From: Fen-999 sp044220545
GTDB taxonomy: Bacteria > Pseudomonadota > Gammaproteobacteria > Burkholderiales > Rhodocyclaceae
Reading direction: 5' to 3'
Length of the DNA: 64,000 nucleotides
Assembly (NCBI GenBank): GCA_044220545.1
Contig: JBGAQX010000021.1
Span: 1-64,000, forward strand
In this document: in pieces, positions 36,021-44,877 of the stretch
Position numbering within the stretch: position 1 is the first letter of the stretch
Layout of the letters: each line of letters opens with the position of its first letter
Made by a program: the position numbers and the translations under genes
Notes under the pieces: model-generated
The model's database searches: none
Told to the model about the DNA's origin: nothing
The model's input: only the letters and a program-made list of their open reading frames with translations

Positions 36021-37823
36021 ATGGCGATTATCGCGCCATCTGCAAGTACCATTCGGCGCATGGATGCCTTCTATTGCGAAATCGATTGGCCGCCCGAATC
36101 GGCTGGCGAGGGCTTGCGCGGCGCGTTTCGCGATCCCGCCGAGGTGCTGGTCGCGTGGCGGCCGGACGAGGTTGCCGATCTGCTCGGTCGGGCGGAAGCG
36201 CTTGCCGCCACCGGCTACTGGCTGATCGGCTTCGTCGCCTACGAGGCGGCGGCGGCTTTCGACGCCGCCGTTGGCCGTCCCGCCGCCGCCACGGGTCTAC
36301 CCCTTGCGATCTTCGCGGCCTTTCGCGCGCCGTCGCCACCGCGCGATCGGCAAGACTTTCTTTGCGGCGCGTGGCGAGACACCTTGTCGCGCGGGGAGTT
36401 CGACCGGTCGGTCGCGGCGATCCACCGCGACATTGCCGACGGCCGGTTCTATCAGGTCAATTTCACGACGCGGTTGCGGGCGTCGTTTCTGGGCGATTGC
36501 GCCGCGCTGTTCGATGCCTTGCGCGCCAGCCAGCCGGGGGCGCGGGGCCTCTACCTCGACTTCGGCCGCTGGCAGGTCTGCTCGGTGTCGCCGGAACTGT
36601 TCTTCCACTGGCGAACGGACGACGATGGTGGCCGACTCCTGAGCACCCGGCCGATGAAAGGCACGGCGCCGCGCCATGCCGATCCCGGGCGCGACCAGCG
36701 GGCCGCCGAAGCGCTGCGCGGCTCGGCCAAGGAATGTGCCGAGAATCTGATGATCGTCGATCTGCTGCGTAACGATGTTTCGCGGGTCGCCCGGCTGGGC
36801 AGCGTCACCGTGCCCAGCTTGTTCGCCGTCGAGCCGTGGGCAACGGTTTGGCAGATGACCTCCACCGTCGAATGCCGGACGCGCCCCGGCATCGGCCTGG
36901 CCGACCTGTTCGCGGCGCTGTTTCCGTGTGGCTCGGTGACCGGCGCGCCCAAGGTGGAGGCGATGAAGGCCATCACCGAACTCGAGTCGGCGCCCCGCGC
37001 CGTCTATTGCGGCGCCATCGGCGTCGTGCTGCCTGGCGGTGAAGCACGCTTCAACGTCGGCATCCGCACGGTGCTGGTCGATACGGAGCGGGGCCAGGCC
37101 GAATGCGGTATCGGCAGCGGTATCGTGCTGGATTCGACGCCCGAGGGCGAATACGCCGAGTGGCAAGCCAAGCAGCGCTTCCTGCGCCAGGCCTGCCCGG
37201 ACTACGATCTGGTGGAAACCCTGTTGTGGCGACGCGGCCGGTACCGGCTGCTTGCGGAGCACTTTTCCCGTCTCGGTGCCAGCGCCACCGCGCTCGGCTT
37301 TGCCTGGGATCGCGAGAAAGTCGAGATGGCGCTCGCTCGAGCCGCCCAGGCGTTCGGCGCCAGCCAGGCGCGGGTTCGGCTGACTTTGGCGATGGATGGC
37401 ACAGTGGCTGTGGAAAGCGAGCCGATAACGTTGCTACGCGGACCGATCACCGCTGCTCTGGCCGCTCATCCCGTCGACAGTGACAACCCCTGGCTGCGGC
37501 ACAAAACAACGCGTCGGCAAGCCTATGAATCGCACGCGATCAAAGGTGCTTTCGACACGTTGCTGTGGAACGAGCGTGAGGAAGTGACCGAGTTTACCCG
37601 TGGCAATCTGGTCGCCAAGATGGCTGGCCGCTTACTGACTCCTGCTTTGGCTTGTGGTCTGTTGCCCGGCACCCTGCGGGCGGCGTTGCTGGCGCGCGGT
37701 GCCGTGCATGAAGCGGTCATCACACTGGCCGAGATCGATTCCGCGGAAGGACTCTGGTTCGTGAACAGCGTGCGGGGAGCCCTGCCGGCAAGGCTGGTTG
37801 TCGATGCCGCGCCATCCGGCTGA
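36021..37823 (+). CDS. pabB: Aminodeoxychorismate synthase component I fused to aminodeoxychorismate lyase (PabB-PabC)
   Basis: The 600-residue bifunctional protein joins PabB (residues 1 to about 385; VCSVSPELFFHW, the MKGTAPR loop, IVDLLRNDVSRVA, GSVTGAPKVEAMKAI) to a PLP-dependent PabC lyase (about 390-600; DLVETLLWRRGRYRLL, the PLP lysine in RHKTTRRQAYESH, EVTEFTRGNLVAK). Together they make 4-aminobenzoate for folate from chorismate; the glutaminase PabA is elsewhere. The ATG at 36021 has a GAGG site; an ATG at 36060 is an alternative start. Such fusions are common in betaproteobacteria. Confidence 0.92.
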   Translation: MAIIAPSASTIRRMDAFYCEIDWPPESAGEGLRGAFRDPAEVLVAWRPDEVADLLGRAEALAATGYWLIGFVAYEAAAAFDAAVGRPAAATGLPLAIFAAFRAPSPPRDRQDFLCGAWRDTLSRGEFDRSVAAIHRDIADGRFYQVNFTTRLRASFLGDCAALFDALRASQPGARGLYLDFGRWQVCSVSPELFFHWRTDDDGGRLLSTRPMKGTAPRHADPGRDQRAAEALRGSAKECAENLMIVDLLRNDVSRVARLGSVTVPSLFAVEPWATVWQMTSTVECRTRPGIGLADLFAALFPCGSVTGAPKVEAMKAITELESAPRAVYCGAIGVVLPGGEARFNVGIRTVLVDTERGQAECGIGSGIVLDSTPEGEYAEWQAKQRFLRQACPDYDLVETLLWRRGRYRLLAEHFSRLGASATALGFAWDREKVEMALARAAQAFGASQARVRLTLAMDGTVAVESEPITLLRGPITAALAAHPVDSDNPWLRHKTTRRQAYESHAIKGAFDTLLWNEREEVTEFTRGNLVAKMAGRLLTPALACGLLPGTLRAALLARGAVHEAVITLAEIDSAEGLWFVNSVRGALPARLVVDAAPSG

Positions 37824-37861
37824 ACGCCTTCGGCGCACGGATTGATTAGAATCGCACAATC

Positions 37862-37895
37862 GGGATTGCAGCCAAGGCGGGATTGCAGCCAAGGC
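37862..37895 (+). repeat. Perfect 17-bp tandem duplication
   Basis: The unit GGGATTGCAGCCAAGGC occurs twice back to back (37862-37878 and 37879-37895) in the gap before the second sulfur-globule-like gene. It looks like a recent slippage duplication within the promoter region; no known site is recognised. Confidence 0.8.
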
Positions 37896-37984
37896 CGACC
37901 GGAGTGGCAACAATGCGGCGCCGCCATTGCGATTGGGCACCTGCCGCCAGCGGTGACATTCAACTACGCGAGGAGGCATCGAAA

Positions 37985-38532
37985 ATGAGGATCATCAAAC
38001 AACGTCTGTTGCGGACAGCCGCCATTGCCGTCGCCTGCGCATTGCCCGCGATCGCGTCGGCCCAGTGGGGCGGAGCGCCGGGTGGCTGGGGCGGGCCTGG
38101 CTGGGGCAACAGTGGCGGGGCAACAGTGGCTATGGCAGTGGCAGCGAATACGCCAGCGGGTATGGTCGCGGTGCCGGCCGCATGGGCGGCCGCGCCCAGT
38201 TCTGTTTCGACGGCGACGTCGGCGGCATGATGGATGATTTCTTCGGTACCAATGGTTGGGGCAATAGCGGTTGGGGCAACAACGGCTGGGGTAACAACGG
38301 TTGGGGCAATGGCTGGGGCAACAACGGCTGGGGGAATGGCAACGGTCGCGGCTATGGACGCGGTTTCGGCCGTGGCTGGGGCAAAGGCCGCGTTTGCGTG
38401 AGCATGGACGCCAACGGTTCAATGGATGACTTCATCAACGGCAACGGCTGGGGTAACAACGGTTGGGGCAACAACGGCTGGGGCAACAATGGCGGTGGCT
38501 GGGGCGGCCCGTGGCGCCGCGGCTGGTGGTAG
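37985..38532 (+). pseudogene. Second sulfur-globule-like glycine-rich gene with an apparent one-base frameshift
   Basis: An AGGAGG site and ATG at 37985 start a perfect signal peptide (MRIIKQRLLRTAAIAVACAL...IASA) and a GGWGGPGWGNSGG stretch. The frame then needs to shift at the G tract 38117-38120: with five Gs instead of four, it would continue GNSGYGSGSEYASGYGRG and on to the stop at 38532, giving about 182 residues. The second part has two copies of a module, CFDGDVGGMMDDF and CVSMDANGSMDDF, each followed by GWGNN repeats. As written, the signal peptide and the repeat domain are in different frames. A sequencing error at the G run is as likely as a real mutation. Confidence 0.7.
38251..38515 (+). 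repeat. Two blocks of 15-bp GWGNN-encoding repeats
   Basis: Imperfect copies of a unit like GGTTGGGGCAACAAC occur at 38251-38346 and again at 38442-38515, encoding Gly-Trp-Gly-Asn-Asn runs in the sulfur-globule-like gene. The array could expand or shrink by recombination. A shorter run of the same kind ends the gene at 304-693. Confidence 0.75.
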
Positions 38533-39443
38533 CAGGCAACCGAAGCTTGGCCCGCCTGACGCTGGCGGCGGCGATGGGCGTCTGCGTGGCGCTGTCGTCC
38601 GGCTGTATTTCGCTGGGTACCAAGCCGCCGCCCGTCGCCACGCCGGCGCCGGTGAAGATCGGTCTGGTTCTCGGCGGCGGCGCGGCGCGCGGTTTTGCCC
38701 ATATCGGCGTCATCAAGGCGCTTGAAGCGCAAGGCATCGTTCCGGACGTCATCGTCGGCACCAGTGCCGGCGCCGTGGTGGGTTCCCTGTACGCCTCGGG
38801 ATTGTCGGGTTTCGATTTGCAGAAGACCGCGCTGGAGATCGAGGAGAACCAGGTCAGCGACTGGTCCCTGCCCGATCGCGGCGTGCTGAAGGGTGAGGCC
38901 CTGCAGAACTTCGTCAACAAGGCGGTCGGCAATCGTCTCCTGGAAAAGCTGCCGCGCGATTTCGCGGTCGTCGCCACCGACCTCAAGAGTGGCGATCCGG
39001 TCCTGTTCCGGACCGGCAACACGGGCATGGCGGTGCGCGCCTCGGCGGCCGTGCCGGGTGTCTTTCAGCCGGTCGCCATCGCCGGCCACGAGTATGTGGA
39101 CGGCGGCCTGGTGAGTCCGATACCGGTGCGCTTCGCGCGCAAGCTGGGCGCGAACTTCGTCATCGCCGTGGACATCTCCTCGCGCCCGAAGGATGCCGCG
39201 ACCCGCAGCACGCTCGATGTGCTGCTACAGACATTCAGCATCATGGGCCAGACCATCGGCCATTTCGAGACGGCCGAGGCCGACGTGGTCATCCGGCCGG
39301 TCACCACCGATCTGCCCGCCACCGACTTCGCCGGTCGCCATCGCGCTGTGCTGGAAGGGGAAAAAGCGGCGGCAACGGTCATGGCGGAGCTCAAGGACAA
39401 ACTGGAGCGCCAGCGCGCACCGGTCTTGAACGGCAAGAGATAA
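38526..39443 (+). CDS. Patatin-like phospholipase, probable lipoprotein (RssA-like)
   Basis: From a GTG at 38526 (overlapping the previous stop) the product has 305 residues. The N-terminus ends in a lipobox (VALSSGC, Cys at about residue 27), implying a lipid anchor. The catalytic dyad of patatins is complete: oxyanion loop LGGGAARGFAHIG, nucleophile GTSAGAVVG, and Asp in DGGLVSPIP. It probably hydrolyses phospholipid acyl chains in the envelope. No upstream promoter is seen, so it may depend on the preceding glycine-rich gene. Confidence 0.82.
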   Translation: MVAGNRSLARLTLAAAMGVCVALSSGCISLGTKPPPVATPAPVKIGLVLGGGAARGFAHIGVIKALEAQGIVPDVIVGTSAGAVVGSLYASGLSGFDLQKTALEIEENQVSDWSLPDRGVLKGEALQNFVNKAVGNRLLEKLPRDFAVVATDLKSGDPVLFRTGNTGMAVRASAAVPGVFQPVAIAGHEYVDGGLVSPIPVRFARKLGANFVIAVDISSRPKDAATRSTLDVLLQTFSIMGQTIGHFETAEADVVIRPVTTDLPATDFAGRHRAVLEGEKAAATVMAELKDKLERQRAPVLNGKR

Positions 39444-39463
39444 GGCTACGCGGGCGGTACCGC

Positions 39464-41395
39464 CTAAGGCACTGAGCGCGGGTGGAAGCGGACCGTGGCG
39501 GTCGGCGGCGCCGTGTTACGGATGTGCTTCTTCATCTTGCCGATGACGTGCATCTCGCAGGCTTTGCAGTCGAACTCCAGCCGCAGGCGCTCGTTGCCGT
39601 TCACCAGAACCATCGGCTCGGCGCGCACCTGGCCCTGCACGCCGGTGACGCCCTTGGCCTGCTTCGGGCACAGGCTGAACGAGTACCGCAGACAATGCTT
39701 GGTGATCATCAGCGAGACGTCGCCGGGTTCCGCGTGCGACTCGTAGGCGGCGGCAATCAGCTTGACGCCATGCCGGGCATAGAAGGCGCGCGCCGCCTGG
39801 TTATAGACATTGGCCAGGTAGGAGAGTGTTTCCTCCGGGTAGGTGGCGGGTGGCTCCGACGCGGGGCGGCGCAGCGGCCGTCGGTAGGCGGCGTGGCGCG
39901 CGGCGACCAGTTGTTCGACGGCGGCGCGGCGCAGTGTGTTGGCCACCGAGGTCGGTACGAACCACGCCTGGCGGCATTCGTTGGTCAGGTCGCGCAAGAC
40001 GAAATCGGTATTGCCGAAGCGACCGAGCTGCTCTCTCAGGCTGGCGGCGGCTTGCTCGACGTTCTGCGCCAATTGCCTGTCGCAGGCCAGCGTCGCGGTG
40101 GCGGCGATGTCGTCACTGTCGCGCAGCGTCAGGGCGAAACCGTCATGGGTGTCGGTGAAGGTGGCCCGGACGTCGATGTGCCGTTCGGCGGACTTCCTGC
40201 CCAAGGCCTGTTCCCAGGCGTGGTCGCGGTTGCGGCTGATGGCCACGCCCGGTCGCAGTCCTGGCAGGCTGTGCATCGGCTCGTTCGGACGGACCCGCCA
40301 GTGGCCGTCGGCCACGCGTTCGACGACATTCGCCTGCAGGCCGACCACCTCGCGCTTGTACAGATAGGTCAGGCCGTCGCCATTGGCGAGCGAGTCCGAG
40401 GTTTCCAGTTCGAACCAGTCGGCCCCGACGCGTGTCACCGTGCCGAGTGGAATGCCGACGAAAGCTGGCGTGTCGAAAGCGCCGATGTCGGCCTGGCGGC
40501 CACGGGAAAAATAGTCGGTGGCGCCGCGATGAAAGGTCTTGTCGGGGTCGGGCGAAAACAGCAGCCGCGTGCGGCCGCTCGATGCCGGCGCCAGATCCGG
40601 TCGGTCGGCCAGAATGGCGTCGAGCAACCGTCGGTAGTGGCCGGTGATGTTCTTGACGTAGCCGAGATCCTTGTAGCGGCCTTCGATCTTGAAACTCTCG
40701 ACGCCGGCGTCGATCAGGGCGGCGAGATTGGCGCTCTGGTTGTTGTCCTTCACCGAGAGCAGATGCTTGTCGAAGGCGACCACCCGGCCCTGGGCGTCCT
40801 GCAAGGTGTAGGGCAGGCGGCAGGCCTGCGAACAATCGCCGCGATTGGCGCTGCGGCCGGTGTGGGCGTGGCTGATGTAGCACTGGCCGGAAAAAGCCAC
40901 GCAGAGGGCGCCGTGGATGAAGTGCTCGATGACCGCGTCGGCCGGGACGGCGGCACGCACCGCCGCGATCTGCTCGATGGTCAATTCACGCGCCAGGACG
41001 ATCTGGGAAAAACCGACCTCGGCGAGAAAGCGCGCTTTCTCCGGGGTGCGGATGTCGCACTGCGTGGAGGCGTGCAGGTCGATGGGTGGCAGATCGATTT
41101 CCAGCAGTCCCATGTCCTGGACAATCAGGGCATCGACGCCGGCGTTCCAGCACTCATTCACCAGACGACGCGCGGGCTCGAGTTCGGCATCGTGCAGGAT
41201 GGTGTTGAGTGTGACGTAGATGCGGGCGTGGAAGCGGTGGGCGAATTCCACCAGGCCGGCAATGTCGGCGATCGAATTGCCGGCGTTGTGCCGCGCCCCG
41301 AAGTCCGGCCCGCCGATGTACACGGCATCGGCGCCATGCAGGATCGCTTCGCGGCCGATGTCGGCCGTCCGCGCCGGGGCGAGCAGTTCGATCAA
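39464..41395 (-). CDS. rlhA: U32-family 23S rRNA C2501 hydroxylase
   Basis: The 643-residue protein belongs to the U32 'peptidase' group and, by its length and C-terminal extension, to RlhA (YdcP) rather than the shorter TrhP. It adds 5-hydroxycytidine at position 2501 of 23S rRNA. The N-terminal TIM-barrel start MIELLAPARTADIGREAI and the Fe-S cysteines (LCVAFSGQC...RGDCSQACR) are visible, with further cysteines near the C-terminus (CPKQ, CKAC). The start is a TTG at 41395 that overlaps the helicase stop (TTGA), so it is translationally coupled to the RNA helicase gene upstream. Confidence 0.85.
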   Translation of the reverse strand: MIELLAPARTADIGREAILHGADAVYIGGPDFGARHNAGNSIADIAGLVEFAHRFHARIYVTLNTILHDAELEPARRLVNECWNAGVDALIVQDMGLLEIDLPPIDLHASTQCDIRTPEKARFLAEVGFSQIVLARELTIEQIAAVRAAVPADAVIEHFIHGALCVAFSGQCYISHAHTGRSANRGDCSQACRLPYTLQDAQGRVVAFDKHLLSVKDNNQSANLAALIDAGVESFKIEGRYKDLGYVKNITGHYRRLLDAILADRPDLAPASSGRTRLLFSPDPDKTFHRGATDYFSRGRQADIGAFDTPAFVGIPLGTVTRVGADWFELETSDSLANGDGLTYLYKREVVGLQANVVERVADGHWRVRPNEPMHSLPGLRPGVAISRNRDHAWEQALGRKSAERHIDVRATFTDTHDGFALTLRDSDDIAATATLACDRQLAQNVEQAAASLREQLGRFGNTDFVLRDLTNECRQAWFVPTSVANTLRRAAVEQLVAARHAAYRRPLRRPASEPPATYPEETLSYLANVYNQAARAFYARHGVKLIAAAYESHAEPGDVSLMITKHCLRYSFSLCPKQAKGVTGVQGQVRAEPMVLVNGNERLRLEFDCKACEMHVIGKMKKHIRNTAPPTATVRFHPRSVP

Positions 41396-43422
41396 GGCTT
41401 CTTCGGTTTACCGGTGTGCGCCGACTTGAAGGGCTTGCCGGCGAACTTCCGCTCGCCCGTGAAGGCCGGCTTGCCGGCATGCGCCTCGGAACGGAAAGCC
41501 CGGCCTTCGCGCTTCTTCTCCCACGGCTTTTCCCAGGGCGACGGGCCGCGCGGCGCCGCTCTTGGGTCGGCGGGCCTGGAGTCACCGGTCTTTGACTCCC
41601 AGCGGCGCTTGGGCGCTTCGACGACTTCGCCGGCGGCGAGCGGACGAATATCGAGCGGCTTCTGTTTGACCCGGGTTCGCTTCAGCGTCGCCAGGGTATC
41701 GGGCGGCAGCGCGGGAAGTTCGACGGTGCTGTACTCGTCGAAGAGATGGATCTGGCCGATGTACTTGCCTTCGATGCCGCCTTCATTGGCGATGGCGCCG
41801 ACGATTTCCTTGGGCGTGGCGCCCTGGTTGCGGCCGACTTCGATGCGATACCGTTGCAGGTCGCCGTCGGCGAACGTGGCGCGACGGGCGGGGGCCTCGT
41901 CGCGATACTCGCGCCGGGGGCGCTCTTCCCGTTCCGGACGCTCGGCGCGTTCCGCGCGCACTGGTCGTTCGATGTACTCCGGACGTTCCGGTCGCGCGGT
42001 TCGCTCGGGTCGCTCGGGTCGCTGAGGCTGCTCCGGCCGCTCCGTGCGCTCGGCGCGTTCAAATCGCTCCGCGACTGGCGCGATCGGTTCCGGCATGACC
42101 ATGCCGTCGGGCCGCAGGGGCCGGTCGCGCTGGGCAAGAAAGGCGAGAGCGGAGGCAATTTGTCGGGTGGCCAGGTTCTGCTCGCTTTCCATGCGCCGGA
42201 TGACTTCGTAGAAGAAGTCGAGGTTTTCCTCGGCGAGCACGTCGAGAATCTGCTGGCGGAACTGCGCCACGCGGCGTTCGGCGACTTCGTCGCGGGTCGG
42301 CAGGGCGATGGGCTCGATCTTCTGGCGCGTGGCGTATTCGATGGCCTTGAGCATGCGCATTTCGCGCGGGGCGACGAACAGGATGGCGGTGCCGGTACGC
42401 CCGGCGCGGCCGGTGCGGCCGATGCGATGCACGTAGGCTTCGGTGTCGTAAGGCACGTCGTAGTTGATGACATGGCTGACGCGCGGCACGTCGATGCCCC
42501 GCGCGGCGACGTCGGTGGCGACGACGATATCGAGGCTGCCGCTCTTCAGTCGCTCGATGACCTGCTCGCGCAGGCCCTGGGTCATGTCGCCATTCAGCGC
42601 CGCCGCCTCGTGGCCGCGCGCTTCCAGTTTTTCGGCCAGATCGACGGTGGCGATCTTGGTGCGGACGAAGATGATGGCGGCGTCGAAATCTTCCTCGATT
42701 TCCAGCATGCGGGTCAGCGCTTCGAGCTTGTCGGCGCCGCGCACCTGCCAGTAGCGCTGGCGAATCGCGGCCACCGTGGTAGTGGCGGAGCGGATCTTCA
42801 CCTGCTGCGGCTCGCGCTGGTAGCGCTGGGCGATGCGCCGGATCTGGTCGGGCATGGTCGCCGAGAACAGCGCGGTCTGGCGCGTCGCCGGGGTGTGTTC
42901 GAGGATCCACTCGACGTCGTCGATGAAGCCCATGCGCAGCATTTCGTCGCCTTCGTCGAGCACCAGCGTGCGCAGGTTGTCGAGCACCAGGCTCTTGCGC
43001 TCCAGATGGTCCATGATGCGACCCGGCGTGCCGACGATGACATGGGCGCCGCGCGACAGGGCGCGCAACTGGATGACCATGCTCTGGCCGCCGTAGAGCG
43101 GCAGCACGTGGAAGCCCGGCATGTGGTGGGCGTACTTCTGGAAGGCTTCCGCGACCTGGATCGCCAGTTCGCGGGTCGGCGTCAGGATCAGGGCCTGGGG
43201 GCGTTTGTTGGCAAGGTCGAGCTGCGCCAGAACCGGCAGGGCAAACGCGGCGGTCTTGCCGGTGCCGGTTTGCGCCTCGCCGAGCATGTCCTTGCCGGCG
43301 AGCAGAATCGGAATGCAGGCCGCCTGGATGGGCGAGGGCGTTTCGTAGCCGACGTCGGCGAGCGCGGAAAGCAGGGCGGGCGGCAGTTGCAGTGCCGCGA
43401 AGGAATCGATGGAGTCTGTCAT
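41392..43422 (-). CDS. deaD: DEAD-box RNA helicase of the DeaD/CsdA type with a DEGD motif II
   Basis: The 676-residue protein has the usual helicase core: AQTGTGKTAAF, PTRELAIQVAE, GTPGRIMDHL, motif II LDEGDEMLRMGF (Ala replaced by Gly), SATMP, and the C-terminal VATDVAARGIDVPRVSHVINYD...HRIGRTGRAG. An Arg-Pro-Glu repeat linker (about residues 455-530), a DbpA/CsdA-type RNA-binding domain (RYRIEVGRNQGATPKEIVGA) and a basic tail follow. This layout matches CsdA, active in ribosome assembly and cold adaptation. It is coupled to rlhA, which modifies 23S rRNA. The GGC codon giving DEGD reads clearly. Confidence 0.92.
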   Translation of the reverse strand: MTDSIDSFAALQLPPALLSALADVGYETPSPIQAACIPILLAGKDMLGEAQTGTGKTAAFALPVLAQLDLANKRPQALILTPTRELAIQVAEAFQKYAHHMPGFHVLPLYGGQSMVIQLRALSRGAHVIVGTPGRIMDHLERKSLVLDNLRTLVLDEGDEMLRMGFIDDVEWILEHTPATRQTALFSATMPDQIRRIAQRYQREPQQVKIRSATTTVAAIRQRYWQVRGADKLEALTRMLEIEEDFDAAIIFVRTKIATVDLAEKLEARGHEAAALNGDMTQGLREQVIERLKSGSLDIVVATDVAARGIDVPRVSHVINYDVPYDTEAYVHRIGRTGRAGRTGTAILFVAPREMRMLKAIEYATRQKIEPIALPTRDEVAERRVAQFRQQILDVLAEENLDFFYEVIRRMESEQNLATRQIASALAFLAQRDRPLRPDGMVMPEPIAPVAERFERAERTERPEQPQRPERPERTARPERPEYIERPVRAERAERPEREERPRREYRDEAPARRATFADGDLQRYRIEVGRNQGATPKEIVGAIANEGGIEGKYIGQIHLFDEYSTVELPALPPDTLATLKRTRVKQKPLDIRPLAAGEVVEAPKRRWESKTGDSRPADPRAAPRGPSPWEKPWEKKREGRAFRSEAHAGKPAFTGERKFAGKPFKSAHTGKPKKP

Positions 43423-43503
43423 GGGTGCGCGCCTGGCGGCGGGAAACGAGGACCGGCTGAGCCGGTGAGACCGACATTATCGCAGAGCGGGCATAATTCG
43501 GCC

Positions 43504-43935
43504 ATGAAGATACTGGACGAACTGAAGCTGCGCGTGCGCGCAGCCAGCGGCCCCGGCGGCATGGCGGACTATTTCCACATCCTGCTCATGGAGGGCGGGT
43601 TGAAGAAGGTAATGGAAATTGTCGCCAGCCGGCCGGAACTGCTCGCCGACCTGTTGCCCATCGTCGCCAACCCGGATGCCAGCATGAACGTCAGCCTCGG
43701 CGCCAGCGCGGTTTTCGAGCGCTACGCCGGCCACGAGGCGCTGCGGGTGCTGGTGCCCCGCCTCGGCAAGTTGGCCGAACAAGGCGACGCCCGCGTGCGT
43801 GCCGATGCCTGCCACTATCTCGGTCTTTCCGGCGCACCGCTGGCGCGCGCCTATCTGGAGCCGCGCCTGGACGACGAGAGCGCCGAAGTGCGCGAGATTG
43901 CCGCCGACAGCCTGGCGGAGCTGGCATACGACTGA
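43504..43935 (+). CDS. Small HEAT-repeat protein
   Basis: The 143-residue protein is built of helical repeats; the last two (DARVRADACHYLGLSGA and DESAEVREIAADSLAELAY) are clear HEAT units. An N-terminal MADYFHILLMEGGLKKVM segment is unusual. It may be a small protein-protein adaptor. A -10-like CATAAT at 43492-43497 is just six bases before the ATG, suggesting a leaderless message. The helicase gene diverges 81 bases upstream. Confidence 0.72.
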   Translation: MKILDELKLRVRAASGPGGMADYFHILLMEGGLKKVMEIVASRPELLADLLPIVANPDASMNVSLGASAVFERYAGHEALRVLVPRLGKLAEQGDARVRADACHYLGLSGAPLARAYLEPRLDDESAEVREIAADSLAELAYD

Positions 43936-43968
43936 TGCCCATAAGACAATCCATGAGGAGAAACAGCA

Positions 43969-44877
43969 ATGAGTGAATTGGCCAATTTGAACAACCGTTT
44001 CGGCCTTGCCGGCAAGCTGGCTTTCGAGGAGGCCGGCGGGCTGGTCGCGGCACGCGTGACCACCGCCTTTGCCAGCGCCACCGTCGCCTTGCAGGGCGCG
44101 CATGTCATGACCTGGCAGCCGACGGGGCAGGCCCCGGTCATCTGGCTGTCGAAGTTCGCCAAGTTCGCGCCGGGCAAGTCGATTCGCGGCGGTGTGCCGG
44201 TCTGCTGGCCGTGGTTCGGGCCGCACGCCGGCAACTCCCAGTTTCCCGGTCATGGCTTTGCCCGCACGGTGCCCTGGCAGCTTCTGGCCACCAGGGAGCT
44301 GCCCGACGGCCGCGTTCGCCTCGACTTCGAACTGGTTCAGGACGAGGCCACGCGCGCCCAGTGGCCGCATGAGTCGGTGGTGCGCAACATCATTACCGTC
44401 GGTCAGGAACTGGAAGTACAACTCACGACCACCAACACCGGCAGCGCGCCCTTCCAGCTCGGCCAGGCGCTGCACACCTATTTCGAGGTGGGCGATATCC
44501 GCCGGGCGACCGTGGCGGGCCTCGAGCGCTGCGAGTATCTGGACAAGGTCGATGGCGGCGCCCGCAAGCGGCAGCAGGGACAAATCGCGTTCACCCAGGA
44601 GACCGACCGAATCTACCTCGGCACACGTGGTTGCTGCGGCATCGTCGACCCGGTACTCGAGCGCACCATCCTCATCACCAGCACCGGTAGTCGTTCCACC
44701 GTGGTCTGGAACCCGTGGGTCGAGAAGGCCGACAAGATGGGCGACTTCGGCCCGGACGGCTATCTCAACATGGTCTGCGTCGAAACGGCCAACGCCGCCG
44801 AGGATGTCATTTCCCTCGTCGCCGGCGAGACCCACAGCATGACGGCGCAGTATCGCGTGATCGCCACCACCGGATGA
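43969..44877 (+). CDS. yeaD: D-hexose-6-phosphate mutarotase
   Basis: The 302-residue aldose-1-epimerase-fold protein fits YeaD. It has the sugar-phosphate site around GKSIRGGVPVCWPWFGPH, the catalytic His in GFARTVPW...HTYFEVGD, and the Glu in the VCVETANAAEDVI region. It interconverts anomers of glucose-6-phosphate. AGGAG lies before the ATG. The stop overlaps the start of the next flavoprotein gene (ATGA, 44874-44877). Confidence 0.88.
   Translation: MSELANLNNRFGLAGKLAFEEAGGLVAARVTTAFASATVALQGAHVMTWQPTGQAPVIWLSKFAKFAPGKSIRGGVPVCWPWFGPHAGNSQFPGHGFARTVPWQLLATRELPDGRVRLDFELVQDEATRAQWPHESVVRNIITVGQELEVQLTTTNTGSAPFQLGQALHTYFEVGDIRRATVAGLERCEYLDKVDGGARKRQQGQIAFTQETDRIYLGTRGCCGIVDPVLERTILITSTGSRSTVVWNPWVEKADKMGDFGPDGYLNMVCVETANAAEDVISLVAGETHSMTAQYRVIATTG

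Noticed and set aside
38251..38515. Regular short repeats that could be mistaken for a CRISPR array
   Set aside because: The unit is 15 bp, contiguous without spacers, and codes for GWGNN in frame.
39444..39463. GGCGGTACCGCC palindrome between the patatin and rlhA stops
   Set aside because: The stem is short and lacks a U-run. It may help termination but cannot be supported.
39482..42025. Very long open frame (847 codons) on the plus strand opposite rlhA and the helicase gene
   Set aside because: It is antisense to two well-recognised proteins, has low-complexity composition typical of GC-rich shadow frames, and has no recognisable domain.
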